64,000 nucleotides of DNA from the NCBI RefSeq assembly GCF_026340975.1, contig NZ_JAPEOS010000002.1, positions 1,416,001 through 1,480,000 of the forward strand, in the 5' to 3' direction. Shown piece by piece: positions 15,366-25,393 of the stretch (position 1 is the first letter of the stretch; every line of letters starts with the position of its first letter). The notes under the pieces were generated by a model, which worked only from the letters and a program-made list of their open reading frames with translations, ran no database searches and was not told the DNA's origin. The position numbers and the translations under genes were made by a program. The stretch is from Streptomyces sp. NBC_01214. GTDB taxonomy: Bacteria; Actinomycetota; Actinomycetes; Streptomycetales; Streptomycetaceae.

Positions 15366-16691
15366 ATGCCGACGGCCGAGGAAGACCGCACCAGCCGACG
15401 GCTGGCCTGGTGCGTGGCGCACCTGCTGCGCCACGCACCGGACCGCGTCGTCACCGACATGATCGGCAGGCTGGACGAGCCCACGCGCAAGTACCTGTGC
15501 CGGGACGAGTGGCTGTCGGCCTCGACCGTCACCCTGCTGCTGCGCCACGGCGGCGCGGCCGACCGGACCTTCATCGCGCGCAACCCCCGGGTCGTGGGCA
15601 GGCCGCTGCCCGGCCTGCCCGGCCCCATCCGCTACGCCCGCCGCCGCACACCGCCCGAACTCCTGCCGGTGCTCCGCGCCGAGCTCGGTAGGGACCCCGC
15701 CGAGGAACCGCTCAGCGCGGCCGAGCTGGTCGGCCTGCTGCGCCGGCACGGCAGGCGCGGACCGCGGGTCCCGCTGGACGTCCTGGCGCTGCGCCACCGG
15801 CCGGACCCGGAGCTGCTGCTCGCCGAGCACCTCCGCGAGCCGCTGCCGACCGGCGCGGTCGAGGCCCTGCTGCTCGCCCTGGACCTGCCCCTGGAGACCG
15901 TCCACGCGTTCCTGGCCGCCCCGGCGGCGCCGGACGGGCGCTCCTGGCACCGGCCCGCCGTCCGCGCCGTGCGGATGGGAGCGGTCACGCACGAGGAACT
16001 CGTCGCCCACGTCGCCCCTGCGCACCGCACCCTGCTGCTCGCCCGCCTCCCCGACACCCACGGCCTGCGCTGGACCCTGCCCGAACGGGCCGGCATGCAG
16101 ACGGCCGTCCTACGGACCCTGCGCCCGCTGGGGGACGATCCCCGCCTGTGGGCCGAGCTACTGAGGCACGCACCCGGCTACCGGGGCCCGCTGCCCGCGC
16201 TGGTCGCCGCCCTGACCGACGGCACCGTGCCCGAGGCGGCCGACGCCGGTGCGCCCGGACCCGACCTCGTCCGCGCGGTGCGCCACCTGGCCCCGAAGGC
16301 CGTCGAACCCTACGGGGGCGTGGAGCGCGAGCTGGCGTTGGCGAGCCTCGCCGTGCCGATGGACAGCGTCGCCGAGGACATCCGCTGGGTGCGCGACTGC
16401 ATCGACCGCGGCCTGCTCACCGGCCAGGACGTGATCCGGCACAAGCTGCCGGCCTGCTGGGCCCTGGACCAGGACCACTGGCTCGGCGACGTGGACCATC
16501 CCGACCGGCACGACCGCCCCGCGGCCGTCCTCGCCTCGCACGCCGAGGCCGACCAGCTCCTGGCCCTCGCCCTCGACGAGGACCCCGAGGCCTGGTGGAG
16601 CGTCGCCCGGACGCTCCCGGAGTTCGCCGGAACGCTCCCGCACCTGCTTCTGCGGGTAACGGAAGGGGGCTCCGTGTCCGGCCGCTCATGA
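15366..16691 (+). CDS. Hypothetical Leu/Arg-rich helical protein upstream of dxr
   Basis: A 441-aa soluble protein with no catalytic motif that I recognise. The sequence is a series of short amphipathic helices rich in Leu, Arg, His and Pro (LAWCVAHLLRHAP, STVTLLLRHGGAADRTFIA, DPELLLAEHLREPLP, LPHLLLRVTEGG), suggesting a HEAT- or Ankyrin-like solenoid. The frame is open far upstream inside the acyl-CoA dehydrogenase gene, which is shadow. I use the ATG at 15366; an in-frame ATG at 15315 behind ACGAGG is an alternative. It ends 21 bp before dxr and could be cotranscribed with it. Confidence 0.65.
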   Translation: MPTAEEDRTSRRLAWCVAHLLRHAPDRVVTDMIGRLDEPTRKYLCRDEWLSASTVTLLLRHGGAADRTFIARNPRVVGRPLPGLPGPIRYARRRTPPELLPVLRAELGRDPAEEPLSAAELVGLLRRHGRRGPRVPLDVLALRHRPDPELLLAEHLREPLPTGAVEALLLALDLPLETVHAFLAAPAAPDGRSWHRPAVRAVRMGAVTHEELVAHVAPAHRTLLLARLPDTHGLRWTLPERAGMQTAVLRTLRPLGDDPRLWAELLRHAPGYRGPLPALVAALTDGTVPEAADAGAPGPDLVRAVRHLAPKAVEPYGGVERELALASLAVPMDSVAEDIRWVRDCIDRGLLTGQDVIRHKLPACWALDQDHWLGDVDHPDRHDRPAAVLASHAEADQLLALALDEDPEAWWSVARTLPEFAGTLPHLLLRVTEGGSVSGRS

Positions 16692-16712
16692 CTTGCGGCA
16701 ACAATGGGGGGC

Positions 16713-17966
16713 ATGAGCGACCGCCCAGCCCCCCTCGCCGACCCGCACCTCCTCTTCGACCCCGCGGCCGGCCTCCGGGACATCGTCATCCTCGGGTCCA
16801 CCGGGTCCATCGGGACCCAGGCCATCGACCTCGCCCTGCGCAACCCGGACCGGTTCAGGGTCACCGCCCTGTCCGCCGCCGGCGGGCGGGTGGAGCTGCT
16901 GGCCGAGCAGGCCCGGCTGCTGCGGGTCACGACCGTGGCCGTCGCCCGCGAGGACGTCGTACCGGCCCTGAAAGAGGCGCTGAGCGCCCGGTACGGGCCG
17001 TCCGAGCCGCTGCCCGAGATCCTGGCCGGTCCGGACGCCGCGGCCGAACTCGCCGCTTCCGAGTGCCACACCGTCCTCAACGGCATCACCGGTTCCATCG
17101 GCCTCGCGCCGACCCTCGCCGCACTGCGGGCGGGCCGGACCCTGGCCCTGGCCAACAAGGAGTCGCTGATCGTCGGCGGCCCGCTGGTCAAGGCCCTGGC
17201 GAAGCCCGGCCAGATCATCCCGGTGGACTCCGAGCACGCGGCGCTCTTCCAGGCGCTCGCCGCCGGCACCCGCGCCGACGTCCGCAAGCTCGTGGTGACC
17301 GCCTCCGGCGGTCCCTTCCGCGGCCGCACCCGCGCAGAGCTCGCGAGCGTGACCGTCGAGGACGCGCTCGCGCACCCCACCTGGGCCATGGGCCCGGTGA
17401 TCACGGTGAACTCCGCGACCCTGGTCAACAAGGGGCTGGAGGTCATCGAGGCGCACCTGCTCTACGACATCCCCTTCGACCGCATCGAGGTCGTGGTCCA
17501 CCCGCAGTCCTACGTGCACTCGATGGTGGAGTTCACCGACGGCTCCACGCTCGCCCAGGCCACCCCGCCGGACATGCGCGGCCCCATCGCCATCGGCCTC
17601 GGCTGGCCCGAGCGGATCCCGGACGCGGCCCCCGCCTTCGACTGGACCAAGGCCTCCACCTGGGAGTTCTTCCCGCTGGACACCGAGGCCTTCCCGTCGG
17701 TGGGCCTCGCCCGGCACGTCGGCACGCTTGGCGGCACCGCCCCGGCCGTGTTCAATGCGGCCAACGAGGAGTGCGTCGAAGCATTCCTGGCAGGTCGGCT
17801 GCCGTTCACAGCAATCATGGATACGGTCTCTGCCGTGGTCGACGAGCACGGGACGCCTGAGTCGGGAACCTCCCTGACGGTCCAGGACGTCCTTGAAGCA
17901 GAGGCCTGGGCCAGGGCCCGGGCGCGGGAGATGGCGGCTCGGGCCGCCGTGGAGGCGCGCGCATGA
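16713..17966 (+). CDS. dxr: 1-deoxy-D-xylulose 5-phosphate reductoisomerase
   Basis: The 417-aa enzyme makes 2-C-methyl-D-erythritol 4-phosphate, the committed step of the MEP isoprenoid pathway, using NADPH. Seen here are the NADPH motif ILGSTGSIGTQ, the lysine segment LANKESLIVGG, the metal-binding PVDSEHAALFQ, the GGPFRG loop and HPTWAMGPVITVNSATLVNKG. Two start codons lie 9 bp apart (16704 and 16713) and neither has an ideal ribosome-binding site; I use the second. The stop overlaps the start of the site-2 protease gene by 4 bp (ATGA), implying translational coupling. Length and motifs are intact. Confidence 0.95.
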   Translation: MSDRPAPLADPHLLFDPAAGLRDIVILGSTGSIGTQAIDLALRNPDRFRVTALSAAGGRVELLAEQARLLRVTTVAVAREDVVPALKEALSARYGPSEPLPEILAGPDAAAELAASECHTVLNGITGSIGLAPTLAALRAGRTLALANKESLIVGGPLVKALAKPGQIIPVDSEHAALFQALAAGTRADVRKLVVTASGGPFRGRTRAELASVTVEDALAHPTWAMGPVITVNSATLVNKGLEVIEAHLLYDIPFDRIEVVVHPQSYVHSMVEFTDGSTLAQATPPDMRGPIAIGLGWPERIPDAAPAFDWTKASTWEFFPLDTEAFPSVGLARHVGTLGGTAPAVFNAANEECVEAFLAGRLPFTAIMDTVSAVVDEHGTPESGTSLTVQDVLEAEAWARARAREMAARAAVEARA

Positions 17967-19264
17967 CACTACTGATGACGGTGCTCGGGGTCGTGGTCTT
18001 CGCGGTCGGCCTGCTGGTCTCCATCGCCTGGCACGAGCTGGGGCACCTCTCCACGGCCAAGGTCTTCGGCATTCGCGTGCCGCAGTACATGGTGGGCTTC
18101 GGGCCGACCATCTGGTCGCGGAGGAAGGGCGAGACCGAGTACGGGATCAAGGCCATCCCGATGGGCGGCTACATCCGCATGATCGGGATGTTCCCGCCCG
18201 GCGAGGACGGCAAGGTCACCGCACGCTCCACCTCGCCGTTCCGGTCGATGATCGAGGACGCGCGCTCGGCGGCGTACGAGGAGCTCCAGCCCGGGGACGA
18301 GAGCCGGCTCTTCTACACGCGCAAGCCGTGGAAGCGCGTGATCGTGATGTTCGCCGGGCCGTTCATGAACCTGATCCTGGCCGTGGCGATCTTCCTCACG
18401 ACCCTGATGACCTTCGGGCTCAACACCCAGACCACCTCGGTCGCCACCGTCTCGGACTGCGTCATCCAGCAGAGCGAGAAGCGCGACAAGTGCGCCCCAA
18501 GTGACCCGGCCGCCCCCGCCAAGGCCGCGGGCCTGAAGGCGGGCGACAAGATCGTCGCCTTCAACGGCCGATCGGTCGGCGACTGGTCCGCCCTGCAGAA
18601 GAACATCCGCGCCACCGTCGGCCCCGCCACGATCACGGTGGAGCGGGCCGGACAGCGCGTGGACCTCAAGGCGAACCTGATCGAGAACAAGGTCGCCAAG
18701 ACGGACGGCAGCGGCCGGTACGTCAAGGACGAGTACGTCACCGCGGGCTTCCTCGGCTTCGCCCCCGCCTCCGGCTACGTCCCGCAGTCCTTCGGCCAGT
18801 CCGTCGACCGCATGGGCGAGATGATGCAGGCCGGCGTCCAGTCGCTGGTCGAACTCCCGACCAAGGTCCCCGACCTGTGGAACGCGGCCTTCAACGGGGC
18901 CGAGCGCAAGCAGGACAGCCCGATGGGCGTCGTCGGCGCGGCGCGGGTCAGCGGTGAGATCTTCACCCTCGACATCCCCGCCCAGCACCAGCTGGTCTTC
19001 TTCCTCAACCTGCTGGCCGGCTTCAACCTGTCGCTGTTCCTGTTCAACATGCTGCCGCTGCTCCCGCTCGACGGCGGACACATCGCCGGCGCCCTGTGGG
19101 AGTCGGTCCGGCGCACCGTCGCACGGATCTTCCGGCGCCCCGACCCCGGCCCGTTCGACGTGGCGAAGCTGATGCCCGTCGCGTACGTGGTCGCGGGCCT
19201 GTTCATCTGCTTCACGCTGCTGGTGATGGTGGCCGACGTGGTCAACCCGATCAAGATCACCTAG
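17963..19264 (+). CDS. rseP: Site-2 intramembrane metalloprotease (RseP family)
   Basis: A 433-aa M50 protease. The zinc ligands HELGH lie in the first membrane segment (about residues 24-28), and the third ligand is in PLLPLDGGHIAGA near the third segment. A PDZ domain occupies about residues 180-260 (AAGLKAGDKIVAFNGRSVGDW). These enzymes cut membrane-spanning anti-sigma factors or signal-peptide remnants inside the membrane. The start overlaps dxr by 4 bp. The dxr-rseP-ispG order is common in actinobacteria and may simply reflect shared transcription. A GC hairpin follows the stop. Confidence 0.92.
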   Translation: MTLLMTVLGVVVFAVGLLVSIAWHELGHLSTAKVFGIRVPQYMVGFGPTIWSRRKGETEYGIKAIPMGGYIRMIGMFPPGEDGKVTARSTSPFRSMIEDARSAAYEELQPGDESRLFYTRKPWKRVIVMFAGPFMNLILAVAIFLTTLMTFGLNTQTTSVATVSDCVIQQSEKRDKCAPSDPAAPAKAAGLKAGDKIVAFNGRSVGDWSALQKNIRATVGPATITVERAGQRVDLKANLIENKVAKTDGSGRYVKDEYVTAGFLGFAPASGYVPQSFGQSVDRMGEMMQAGVQSLVELPTKVPDLWNAAFNGAERKQDSPMGVVGAARVSGEIFTLDIPAQHQLVFFLNLLAGFNLSLFLFNMLPLLPLDGGHIAGALWESVRRTVARIFRRPDPGPFDVAKLMPVAYVVAGLFICFTLLVMVADVVNPIKIT

Positions 19265-19293
19265 CTTGCCGGGGGCGTGACCCAGTCGTACCG

Positions 19294-19320
19294 GAGCCGG
19301 GCACGGATCGTGCCCGGCTC
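19294..19320 (+). terminator. Hairpin between rseP and ispG
   Basis: A perfect 12-bp stem (GAGCCGGGCACG and its complement) with a 3-base loop starts 30 bp after the rseP stop. There is no T-tract, as is usual for Streptomyces terminators. It may separate ispG transcription from dxr-rseP or only attenuate it. Confidence 0.6.
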
Positions 19321-19439
19321 CCTACGATCGGGTGGCGCACCCCCTCGGATGCACGGCCCGCTCCTGGGTTGGCGTAATCTCGAAGCCTGGAGCCCGCCGA
19401 TCTCGGGACCTTGATCCACACCTTGGGGTTGCACAGCAG

Positions 19440-20597
<1,158 letters not shown>

Positions 20598-20603
20598 CCT
20601 TCC

Positions 20604-20870
20604 GGGCTCGGCTCGTCTCCGGGGCGCCGGTGGCCGGCTCGTGGCGGCGTGCGTGCTCGGAATCGCTCGTGCCTCGCGATTCCTGCGCGCGCCCGCCGTC
20701 ACTCCCCGGCGCGCCCCTTCGGCTCGCTCGCCTGTGTTCTTGGGCTCGGCTCGTCTCCGGGGCGCCGGTGGCCGGCTCGTGACGGCGTGCGTGCTCGGAA
20801 TCGCTCGTGCCTCACGATTCCTGCGCGCGCTCACCGTCACTCCCCGGCGCGCCCCTTCGGCTCGCTCGCC
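20604..20870. repeat. Tandem pair of 129-bp intergenic repeats
   Basis: Two units, 20604-20732 and 20742-20870, differ at about 4 of 129 positions and are separated by 9 bp (period 138). Each begins GGGCTCGGCTCGTCTCC and ends CCTTCGGCTCGCTCGCC. Together they fill most of the 415-bp gap between ispG and the acetyltransferase gene. Short frames inside them encode arginine-rich sequence with no gene-like features. A diverged third copy is at 13071-13196. The rest of the gap, 20871-21012, holds the expected promoter of the acetyltransferase gene but no clear motif. Confidence 0.85.
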
Positions 20871-21012
20871 CGGTGCGGGCTTCGTCAGTGGCCCCGGCAT
20901 CGTTCCCGCAGTTCGGGGGCGGTCCGGGGCTCTTTCGTGACCTCGGACGCGGCATCCCCGGGCCCCGCCGGGTACAGTGCGGAGATCAGCAGACTTGCAT
21001 GGTGAGGCCCCA

Positions 21013-21858
21013 GTGTTGACGCAGACCACCACCCGGGTCCTTGAGCCCAGTGATCTCGACGCCGCGATGGAAATCCTCGGACGCGAGCCGGTCGAGAACG
21101 CCTTCGTCACCTCCCGGGTCCAGGTCGCCGGACTCGACCCCTGGCGCCTGGGCGGCGAGATGTGGGGCTGGTACGCCGACGGCGAGCTCCGCTCGCTCTG
21201 CTACGCCGGCGCCAACCTGGTCCCCGTCTGCGCCGGACCCGACGCCGTACGCGCCTTCGCCGACCGGGCCCGCCGCACCGGCCGCCGCTGCTCCTCCATC
21301 GTCGGCCCCGCCGAGGCCACCCGGCTGCTGTGGCAGCTCCTGGAGCCCAGCTGGGGCCCGGCCCGCGAGATCCGCTCCCACCAGCCGCTCATGGTCATCG
21401 AGCGCCCGTCCACCACGGTCGAGGCCGACCCGCAGGTCCGCCGGATCCGCAAGGACGAGATGGACCTGATCATGCCCGCCTGCGTGGCCATGTTCACCGA
21501 GGAGGTCGGCATCTCGCCGATGGCCGGTGACGGCGGGCTGCTCTACCAGGCCCGCGTCGCCGAACTCGTCGCCAGCGGCCGTTCCTTCGCCCGCGTCGAC
21601 GACGGCAAGGTCGTCTTCAAGGCCGAGATCGGCGCCGCCACCGCCCGCGCCTGCCAGATCCAGGGCGTGTGGGTGGACCCCGAGTTCCGCGGCCTCGGCC
21701 ACTCGGAGACCGGGATGGCCGCCGTCGTCGCCTACGCGCTGCGGGACGTGGCCCCCGTGGTCAGCCTGTACGTGAACGATTTCAACACCGCCGCGCGGGC
21801 GTCCTACCGCCGCGTGGGCTTCCGCGAGGTCGGCGCGTTCATGAGCGTGCTCTTCTGA
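21013..21858 (+). CDS. GNAT acetyltransferase with N-terminal DUF4081-like domain
   Basis: A 281-aa protein. The N-terminal half (MLTQTTTRVLEPSDLDAAME to about residue 135) matches the DUF4081-type domain often fused to GNAT enzymes in actinobacteria. The C-terminal half is a GNAT fold: VFKAEIGA, then the acetyl-CoA-binding motif A GVWVDPEFRGLGHSETGMAA, and VSLYVNDFNTAARASYRRVGF. It should transfer an acetyl group to an amine; the acceptor is unknown. The GTG start at 21013 follows GGTGAGG by five bases and gives the expected MLTQ N-terminus; a longer frame from 20977 is unlikely. Confidence 0.88.
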   Translation: MLTQTTTRVLEPSDLDAAMEILGREPVENAFVTSRVQVAGLDPWRLGGEMWGWYADGELRSLCYAGANLVPVCAGPDAVRAFADRARRTGRRCSSIVGPAEATRLLWQLLEPSWGPAREIRSHQPLMVIERPSTTVEADPQVRRIRKDEMDLIMPACVAMFTEEVGISPMAGDGGLLYQARVAELVASGRSFARVDDGKVVFKAEIGAATARACQIQGVWVDPEFRGLGHSETGMAAVVAYALRDVAPVVSLYVNDFNTAARASYRRVGFREVGAFMSVLF

Positions 21859-21945
21859 CACCCGGCCGCACCTGATCCGGACGGCGGGCCACGGACCTCG
21901 GCCATGGCATTCCGGCAGCCCCGTACCGCGAAGTAAGGTCGCCGC

Positions 21946-22488
21946 ATGCTGCCTTCCGGAGTCCGCATCGGTCCCCTCGACCTCGCCGCCCGCGTGGACG
22001 AGGCCCTGCGCGTGCAGGCCGTCGCCTTCGGCCTCAGCGAGGAGGAGGTCGGCATCCGGCGGTACATCGTCCAGCGCCACATGACCTGCCGCGGCGCCCG
22101 CGCCCTCGGGGCGTTCGCCGAGGACGGCGCGCTCACCGGCTTCGTGTACGGGATGCCGAACGACCGCACCCACTGGTGGTCCACCATCGTCGAGCCCTAC
22201 CTGCGGGCCGGCGGGTACGAGGACTGGCTCGACGGATCCTTCGTGATCACCGAGCTGCACGTCCACCCCGGTTTCCAGGGCCACGGCGTCGGCCGCGCCC
22301 TCATCACGGGCATCACCGACGACGCGGCCGAACCCCGCTCGATCCTCTCCGCCATCGACACCGAGAGCCCCGCCCGCGGCCTCTACCGGGCCCTCGGCTA
22401 CAGCGACCTCGCCCGCCAGGTCCACTTCCCGAGCGCGAGCATGCCGTACGCCGTCATGGGCGCCACCCTGCCGCTGACCAGGCCCTGA
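21946..22488 (+). CDS. GNAT-family N-acetyltransferase
   Basis: A 180-aa protein with the acetyl-CoA-binding motif A ELHVHPGFQGHGVGRALI and the final ESPARGLYRALGYSDL typical of small GNAT enzymes. The N-terminal region has RVQAVAFGLSEEEVGIRRYI. The acceptor substrate cannot be inferred. It lies 87 bp after the larger acetyltransferase gene and 42 bp before proS on the same strand, and could be cotranscribed with proS. No Shine-Dalgarno is obvious before the ATG at 21946. Confidence 0.82.
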   Translation: MLPSGVRIGPLDLAARVDEALRVQAVAFGLSEEEVGIRRYIVQRHMTCRGARALGAFAEDGALTGFVYGMPNDRTHWWSTIVEPYLRAGGYEDWLDGSFVITELHVHPGFQGHGVGRALITGITDDAAEPRSILSAIDTESPARGLYRALGYSDLARQVHFPSASMPYAVMGATLPLTRP

Positions 22489-22530
22489 AACCGGTACCGC
22501 GGGCCGCCGGGCCCCCGGTAACCTCCCGAC

Positions 22531-24231
22531 ATGTCTACGCAACACGTGCAGCGCATGTCCCGCCTCATGGCCAAGACCCTCCGCGAGGACCCGGCCGACG
22601 CCGAAACCCTCAGCCACCGGCTCCTGGTCCGCGCCGGTTACGTCCGGCGCAGCTCGGCCGGGGTATGGACGTGGCTGCCGCTCGGCAAGCGGGTCCTGGA
22701 CAACGTCTCGCGCGTCGTCCGCGAAGAGATGGACGCGATCGGGGCCCAGGAGGTGCTGCTCCCGGCCCTGCTGCCGAAGGAGCCGTACGAGGTCAGCGGG
22801 CGCTGGTCGGAGTACGGGGACCTGCTGTTCCGGCTCAAGGACCGCAAGGGTGCGGACTACCTGCTCGGGCCGACGCACGAGGAGATCTTCACCCTCGTCG
22901 TGAAGGACCAGTGCACCTCCTACAAGGACCTGCCGGTCATGCTGTACCAGATCCAGACCAAGTACCGCGACGAGGCGCGGCCCCGGTCCGGGGTGCTGCG
23001 CGGGCGCGAGTTCCAGATGAAGGACTCGTACTCCTTTGACGTGTCCGACGAGGGGCTGGAGGAGTCCTACCGGCTCCACCGCGAGGCGTACGTCCGCATC
23101 TTCGAGCGGCTCGGCCTGGACCACCGGATCGTGTCGGCCGTGTCGGGCGCGATGGGCGGCTCGGCGTCGGAGGAGTTCCTGGCCCCGGCCGAGGCGGGTG
23201 AGGACACCTTCGTGGACTGCCCCTCGTGCGACTACGCGGCCAACACGGAAGCCGTGACCTTCGCCCTCGCCCCCGCCACCGGCTCCGCGGAACACCCGGC
23301 GCTGGAAGAGGTGGACACCCCGGACACCCCGACGATCGAGACCCTGGCCGCGCACCTGGGCGTACCCGCCTCGGCGACGCTGAAGAACCTCCTGGTCAAG
23401 GTCGACGGCGAGATCACGGCCGTCGGCGTGCCCGGGGACCGGGAGGTGGACCTCGGCAAGCTGGGCGAGCACCTGGCCCCGGCCGTGGTGGAGTTGGTGA
23501 CGGCCGAGGACTTCGAGGGCCGCCCGGACCTGGTGCGCGGCTACGTGGGCCCGCAGGGTCTGGAGAAGGTCCGCTACCTGGCCGACCCGCGGGTCGCGCC
23601 CGGTACTTCGTGGGTGACGGGGGCCAACCGGGCGGACACGCACGCCCGGAACGTGGTCTGCGGGCGGGACTTCGAGGTCGACCAGTACCTGGACGTGGTG
23701 GTCGTGGAGCCGGGCGACCCCTGCCCGTCCTGCGGGGCGGGCCTGAAGCTCGACCGGGCCATCGAGATCGGGCACATCTTCCAGCTGGGCCGCAAGTACG
23801 CGGACGCCTTCGGGCTCGACGTCCTCGGCCGCGAGGGCAAGCCGGTCCGGGTCACGATGGGCTCCTACGGCATCGGCGTCTCCCGCGCGGTGGCGGCGCT
23901 GGCCGAGCAGACGGCCGACGAGCGCGGGCTGTGCTGGCCCGCGGCGGTGGCTCCGGCCGACGTCCACGTGGTGGCGGCGGGCAAGGCGGTGCCGCTCGCA
24001 CTGGCCGAGGAGGCGGCGACGGCCCTGGCCGCGGCGGGTCTGCGGGTGCTGCTGGACGACCGCCCCGGCCTGTCGCCCGGCGTGAAGCTCACGGACGCGG
24101 AACTGATCGGCGTGCCGTGGATCCTGGTGGCGGGCCGCCGCTCCGCCGACGGCGTCGTCGAACTCCAGCACCGCGCGTCGGGCACCCGCGAGGAACTCCC
24201 CCTGGCGGAGGCCCTGTCCCGCCTGGCGTAA
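22531..24231 (+). CDS. proS: Prolyl-tRNA synthetase, bacterial type
   Basis: The 566-aa class-II enzyme has motif 1 (SRVVREEMDAIGAQEVLLPAL), motif 2 (YRDEARPRSGVLRGREFQMKD), a YbaK-like editing/INS domain in the middle (about residues 230-400, CPSCDYAANTEAV to DFEVDQYLDV) and motif 3 (TMGSYGIGVSRAVAAL), then the anticodon-binding domain. It charges tRNA-Pro in the cytosol, and the INS domain clears mischarged Ala. The length is that of the bacterial rather than the archaeal form. A ribosome-binding site is not obvious before the ATG. A GC-rich intergenic repeat with hairpins follows the stop. Confidence 0.96.
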   Translation: MSTQHVQRMSRLMAKTLREDPADAETLSHRLLVRAGYVRRSSAGVWTWLPLGKRVLDNVSRVVREEMDAIGAQEVLLPALLPKEPYEVSGRWSEYGDLLFRLKDRKGADYLLGPTHEEIFTLVVKDQCTSYKDLPVMLYQIQTKYRDEARPRSGVLRGREFQMKDSYSFDVSDEGLEESYRLHREAYVRIFERLGLDHRIVSAVSGAMGGSASEEFLAPAEAGEDTFVDCPSCDYAANTEAVTFALAPATGSAEHPALEEVDTPDTPTIETLAAHLGVPASATLKNLLVKVDGEITAVGVPGDREVDLGKLGEHLAPAVVELVTAEDFEGRPDLVRGYVGPQGLEKVRYLADPRVAPGTSWVTGANRADTHARNVVCGRDFEVDQYLDVVVVEPGDPCPSCGAGLKLDRAIEIGHIFQLGRKYADAFGLDVLGREGKPVRVTMGSYGIGVSRAVAALAEQTADERGLCWPAAVAPADVHVVAAGKAVPLALAEEAATALAAAGLRVLLDDRPGLSPGVKLTDAELIGVPWILVAGRRSADGVVELQHRASGTREELPLAEALSRLA

Positions 24232-24376
24232 CCGGGGCTCCGCCCCGCACCCCGCCCCCGCCCCCCGCGCCTCGAACGCCGGCGAGGCTGGATCTTGGCC
24301 GAGGCCGAGCAGTTTCAGCAGTAGCGGGGGGGGAGGGTCCGGGCGGAGCCCGGGCAACGGTGGAAGGGCGCAGCGG
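24232..24376. repeat. GC-rich intergenic repeat between proS and the SPFH gene
   Basis: The gap between two convergent genes contains GGGGCTCCGCCCC (24236-24248), a C-run, CGCCTCGAACGCCGGCGAGGC, and then GGCGGAGCCCGGGC. This arrangement is like a widespread class of Streptomyces intergenic repeat that folds into several hairpins and probably acts as a bidirectional terminator. No open frame is present. The family assignment comes from memory of such repeats and needs a search. Confidence 0.5.
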
Positions 24377-25351
24377 TTACTCGCGCAGCCCGTCCCGTTC
24401 GTGCTCCGGCGGCGGCGCGTCCAGCATCAGCCCGTCCACGGAGCCGTCGAGCGCGTCCGGAGCCGGGGCCCCGTCGAGCGCGTCCGGAGCCGGGGCCGCG
24501 TCGAGCGCGCCGTCGACCTCGGCCGGCCCGGGGCCTTCGGAAGCCGGGCCGGCCGGGGCCGGTTCCTCCCGCGCGGGCGCCGCCGCAGGCGGAGGGGCCG
24601 AGCGCTCGAGGAAGCGCAACAGCTCCACCGGGAACGGCAGCACCAGCGTGGAGTTCTTCTCGGCGGCGACCGCCACGATCGTGTGCAGCAGGCGCAACTG
24701 CAACGCCGCCGGTTGTTCCGACATGACCCCCGCCGCCTCGGCGAGCTTGTGCGAGGCCTGGAGCTCCGCGTCCGCGTTGATCACACGGGCCCGGCGCTCG
24801 CGGTCCGCCTCCGCCTGCCGGGCCATCGACCGCTTCATCGTCTCGGGCAGGGAGACGTCCTTGATCTCGACCCGGTCGATCTGCACGCCCCAGCCGACCG
24901 CCGGACTGTCGATCATCAGTTCCAGGCCCTGGTTGAGCATCTCCCGGTTGGACAGCAGATCGTCCAGGTCGGACTTCCCGATGATCGACCTGAGGGAGGT
25001 CTGTGCCATCTGCGAGACGGCGAAGCGGTAGTCCTCCACCGCCACGATCGCGTTCGCCGGGTCGACGACCTTGAAGTACACGACGGCGTCCACCCGCACG
25101 GTGACGTTGTCCCGGGTGATGCCCTCCTGCGCGGGCACCGGCAGCGTCACGATCTGCATGTTCACCTTGTGGAGCCGGTCGATCACCGGAACGATCATCG
25201 CGAAGCCGGGCGGGCGTATGCCCTCCCGCAGCCTGCCGAAGCGGAAGACCAGACCCCGCTCGTACTGCTTCACCACGCGGGCCGCGGCGCCCATGTACAC
25301 CGCGACGCCCACGCCCGCGGCGATGGCCGCTGTCAGCAGTTCTTCGACCAT
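24377..25351 (-). CDS. SPFH/band-7 (slipin/stomatin-like) membrane protein
   Basis: The 324-aa protein starts with one membrane segment (MVEELLTAAIAAGVGVAVYMG) followed by an SPFH domain (VKQYERGLVFRFGRLREG, VDAVVYFKVVDPANAIVAVEDY, SLRSIIGKSDLDDLLSNRE, IKDVSLPETMKRSMARQAEA). A helical region and a 75-residue Pro/Ala-rich acidic tail follow, the tail including a duplicated APAPDALDG. Stomatin-like proteins form oligomeric rings on membrane microdomains and often work with a partner protease of the NfeD type; none is adjacent here. It is the last gene of a four-gene minus-strand group. Confidence 0.88.
   Translation of the reverse strand: MVEELLTAAIAAGVGVAVYMGAAARVVKQYERGLVFRFGRLREGIRPPGFAMIVPVIDRLHKVNMQIVTLPVPAQEGITRDNVTVRVDAVVYFKVVDPANAIVAVEDYRFAVSQMAQTSLRSIIGKSDLDDLLSNREMLNQGLELMIDSPAVGWGVQIDRVEIKDVSLPETMKRSMARQAEADRERRARVINADAELQASHKLAEAAGVMSEQPAALQLRLLHTIVAVAAEKNSTLVLPFPVELLRFLERSAPPPAAAPAREEPAPAGPASEGPGPAEVDGALDAAPAPDALDGAPAPDALDGSVDGLMLDAPPPEHERDGLRE
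24447..24505. repeat. 27-bp tandem repeat in the SPFH tail
   Basis: Two nearly identical 27-bp units plus part of a third encode the repeated Ala-Pro-Ala-Pro-Asp-Ala-Leu-Asp-Gly in the protein tail. The copies are close to exact at DNA level, so the duplication looks recent and the copy number may vary between strains. Confidence 0.6.
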
Positions 25352-25393
25352 GACGGCCCCCTGCCGGACATATCTACCTAACTACGGTATGCC

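Noticed and set aside
20641..21005. Short frames of 70-118 aa in the ispG-acetyltransferase gap
   Set aside because: They lie in duplicated intergenic repeats and encode Arg/Ser/Ala-rich sequence that simply repeats with the DNA.
20986..24357. 1123-aa antisense frame over the acetyltransferases and proS
   Set aside because: All three plus-strand genes have family motifs; the antisense frame has none and spans several genes.
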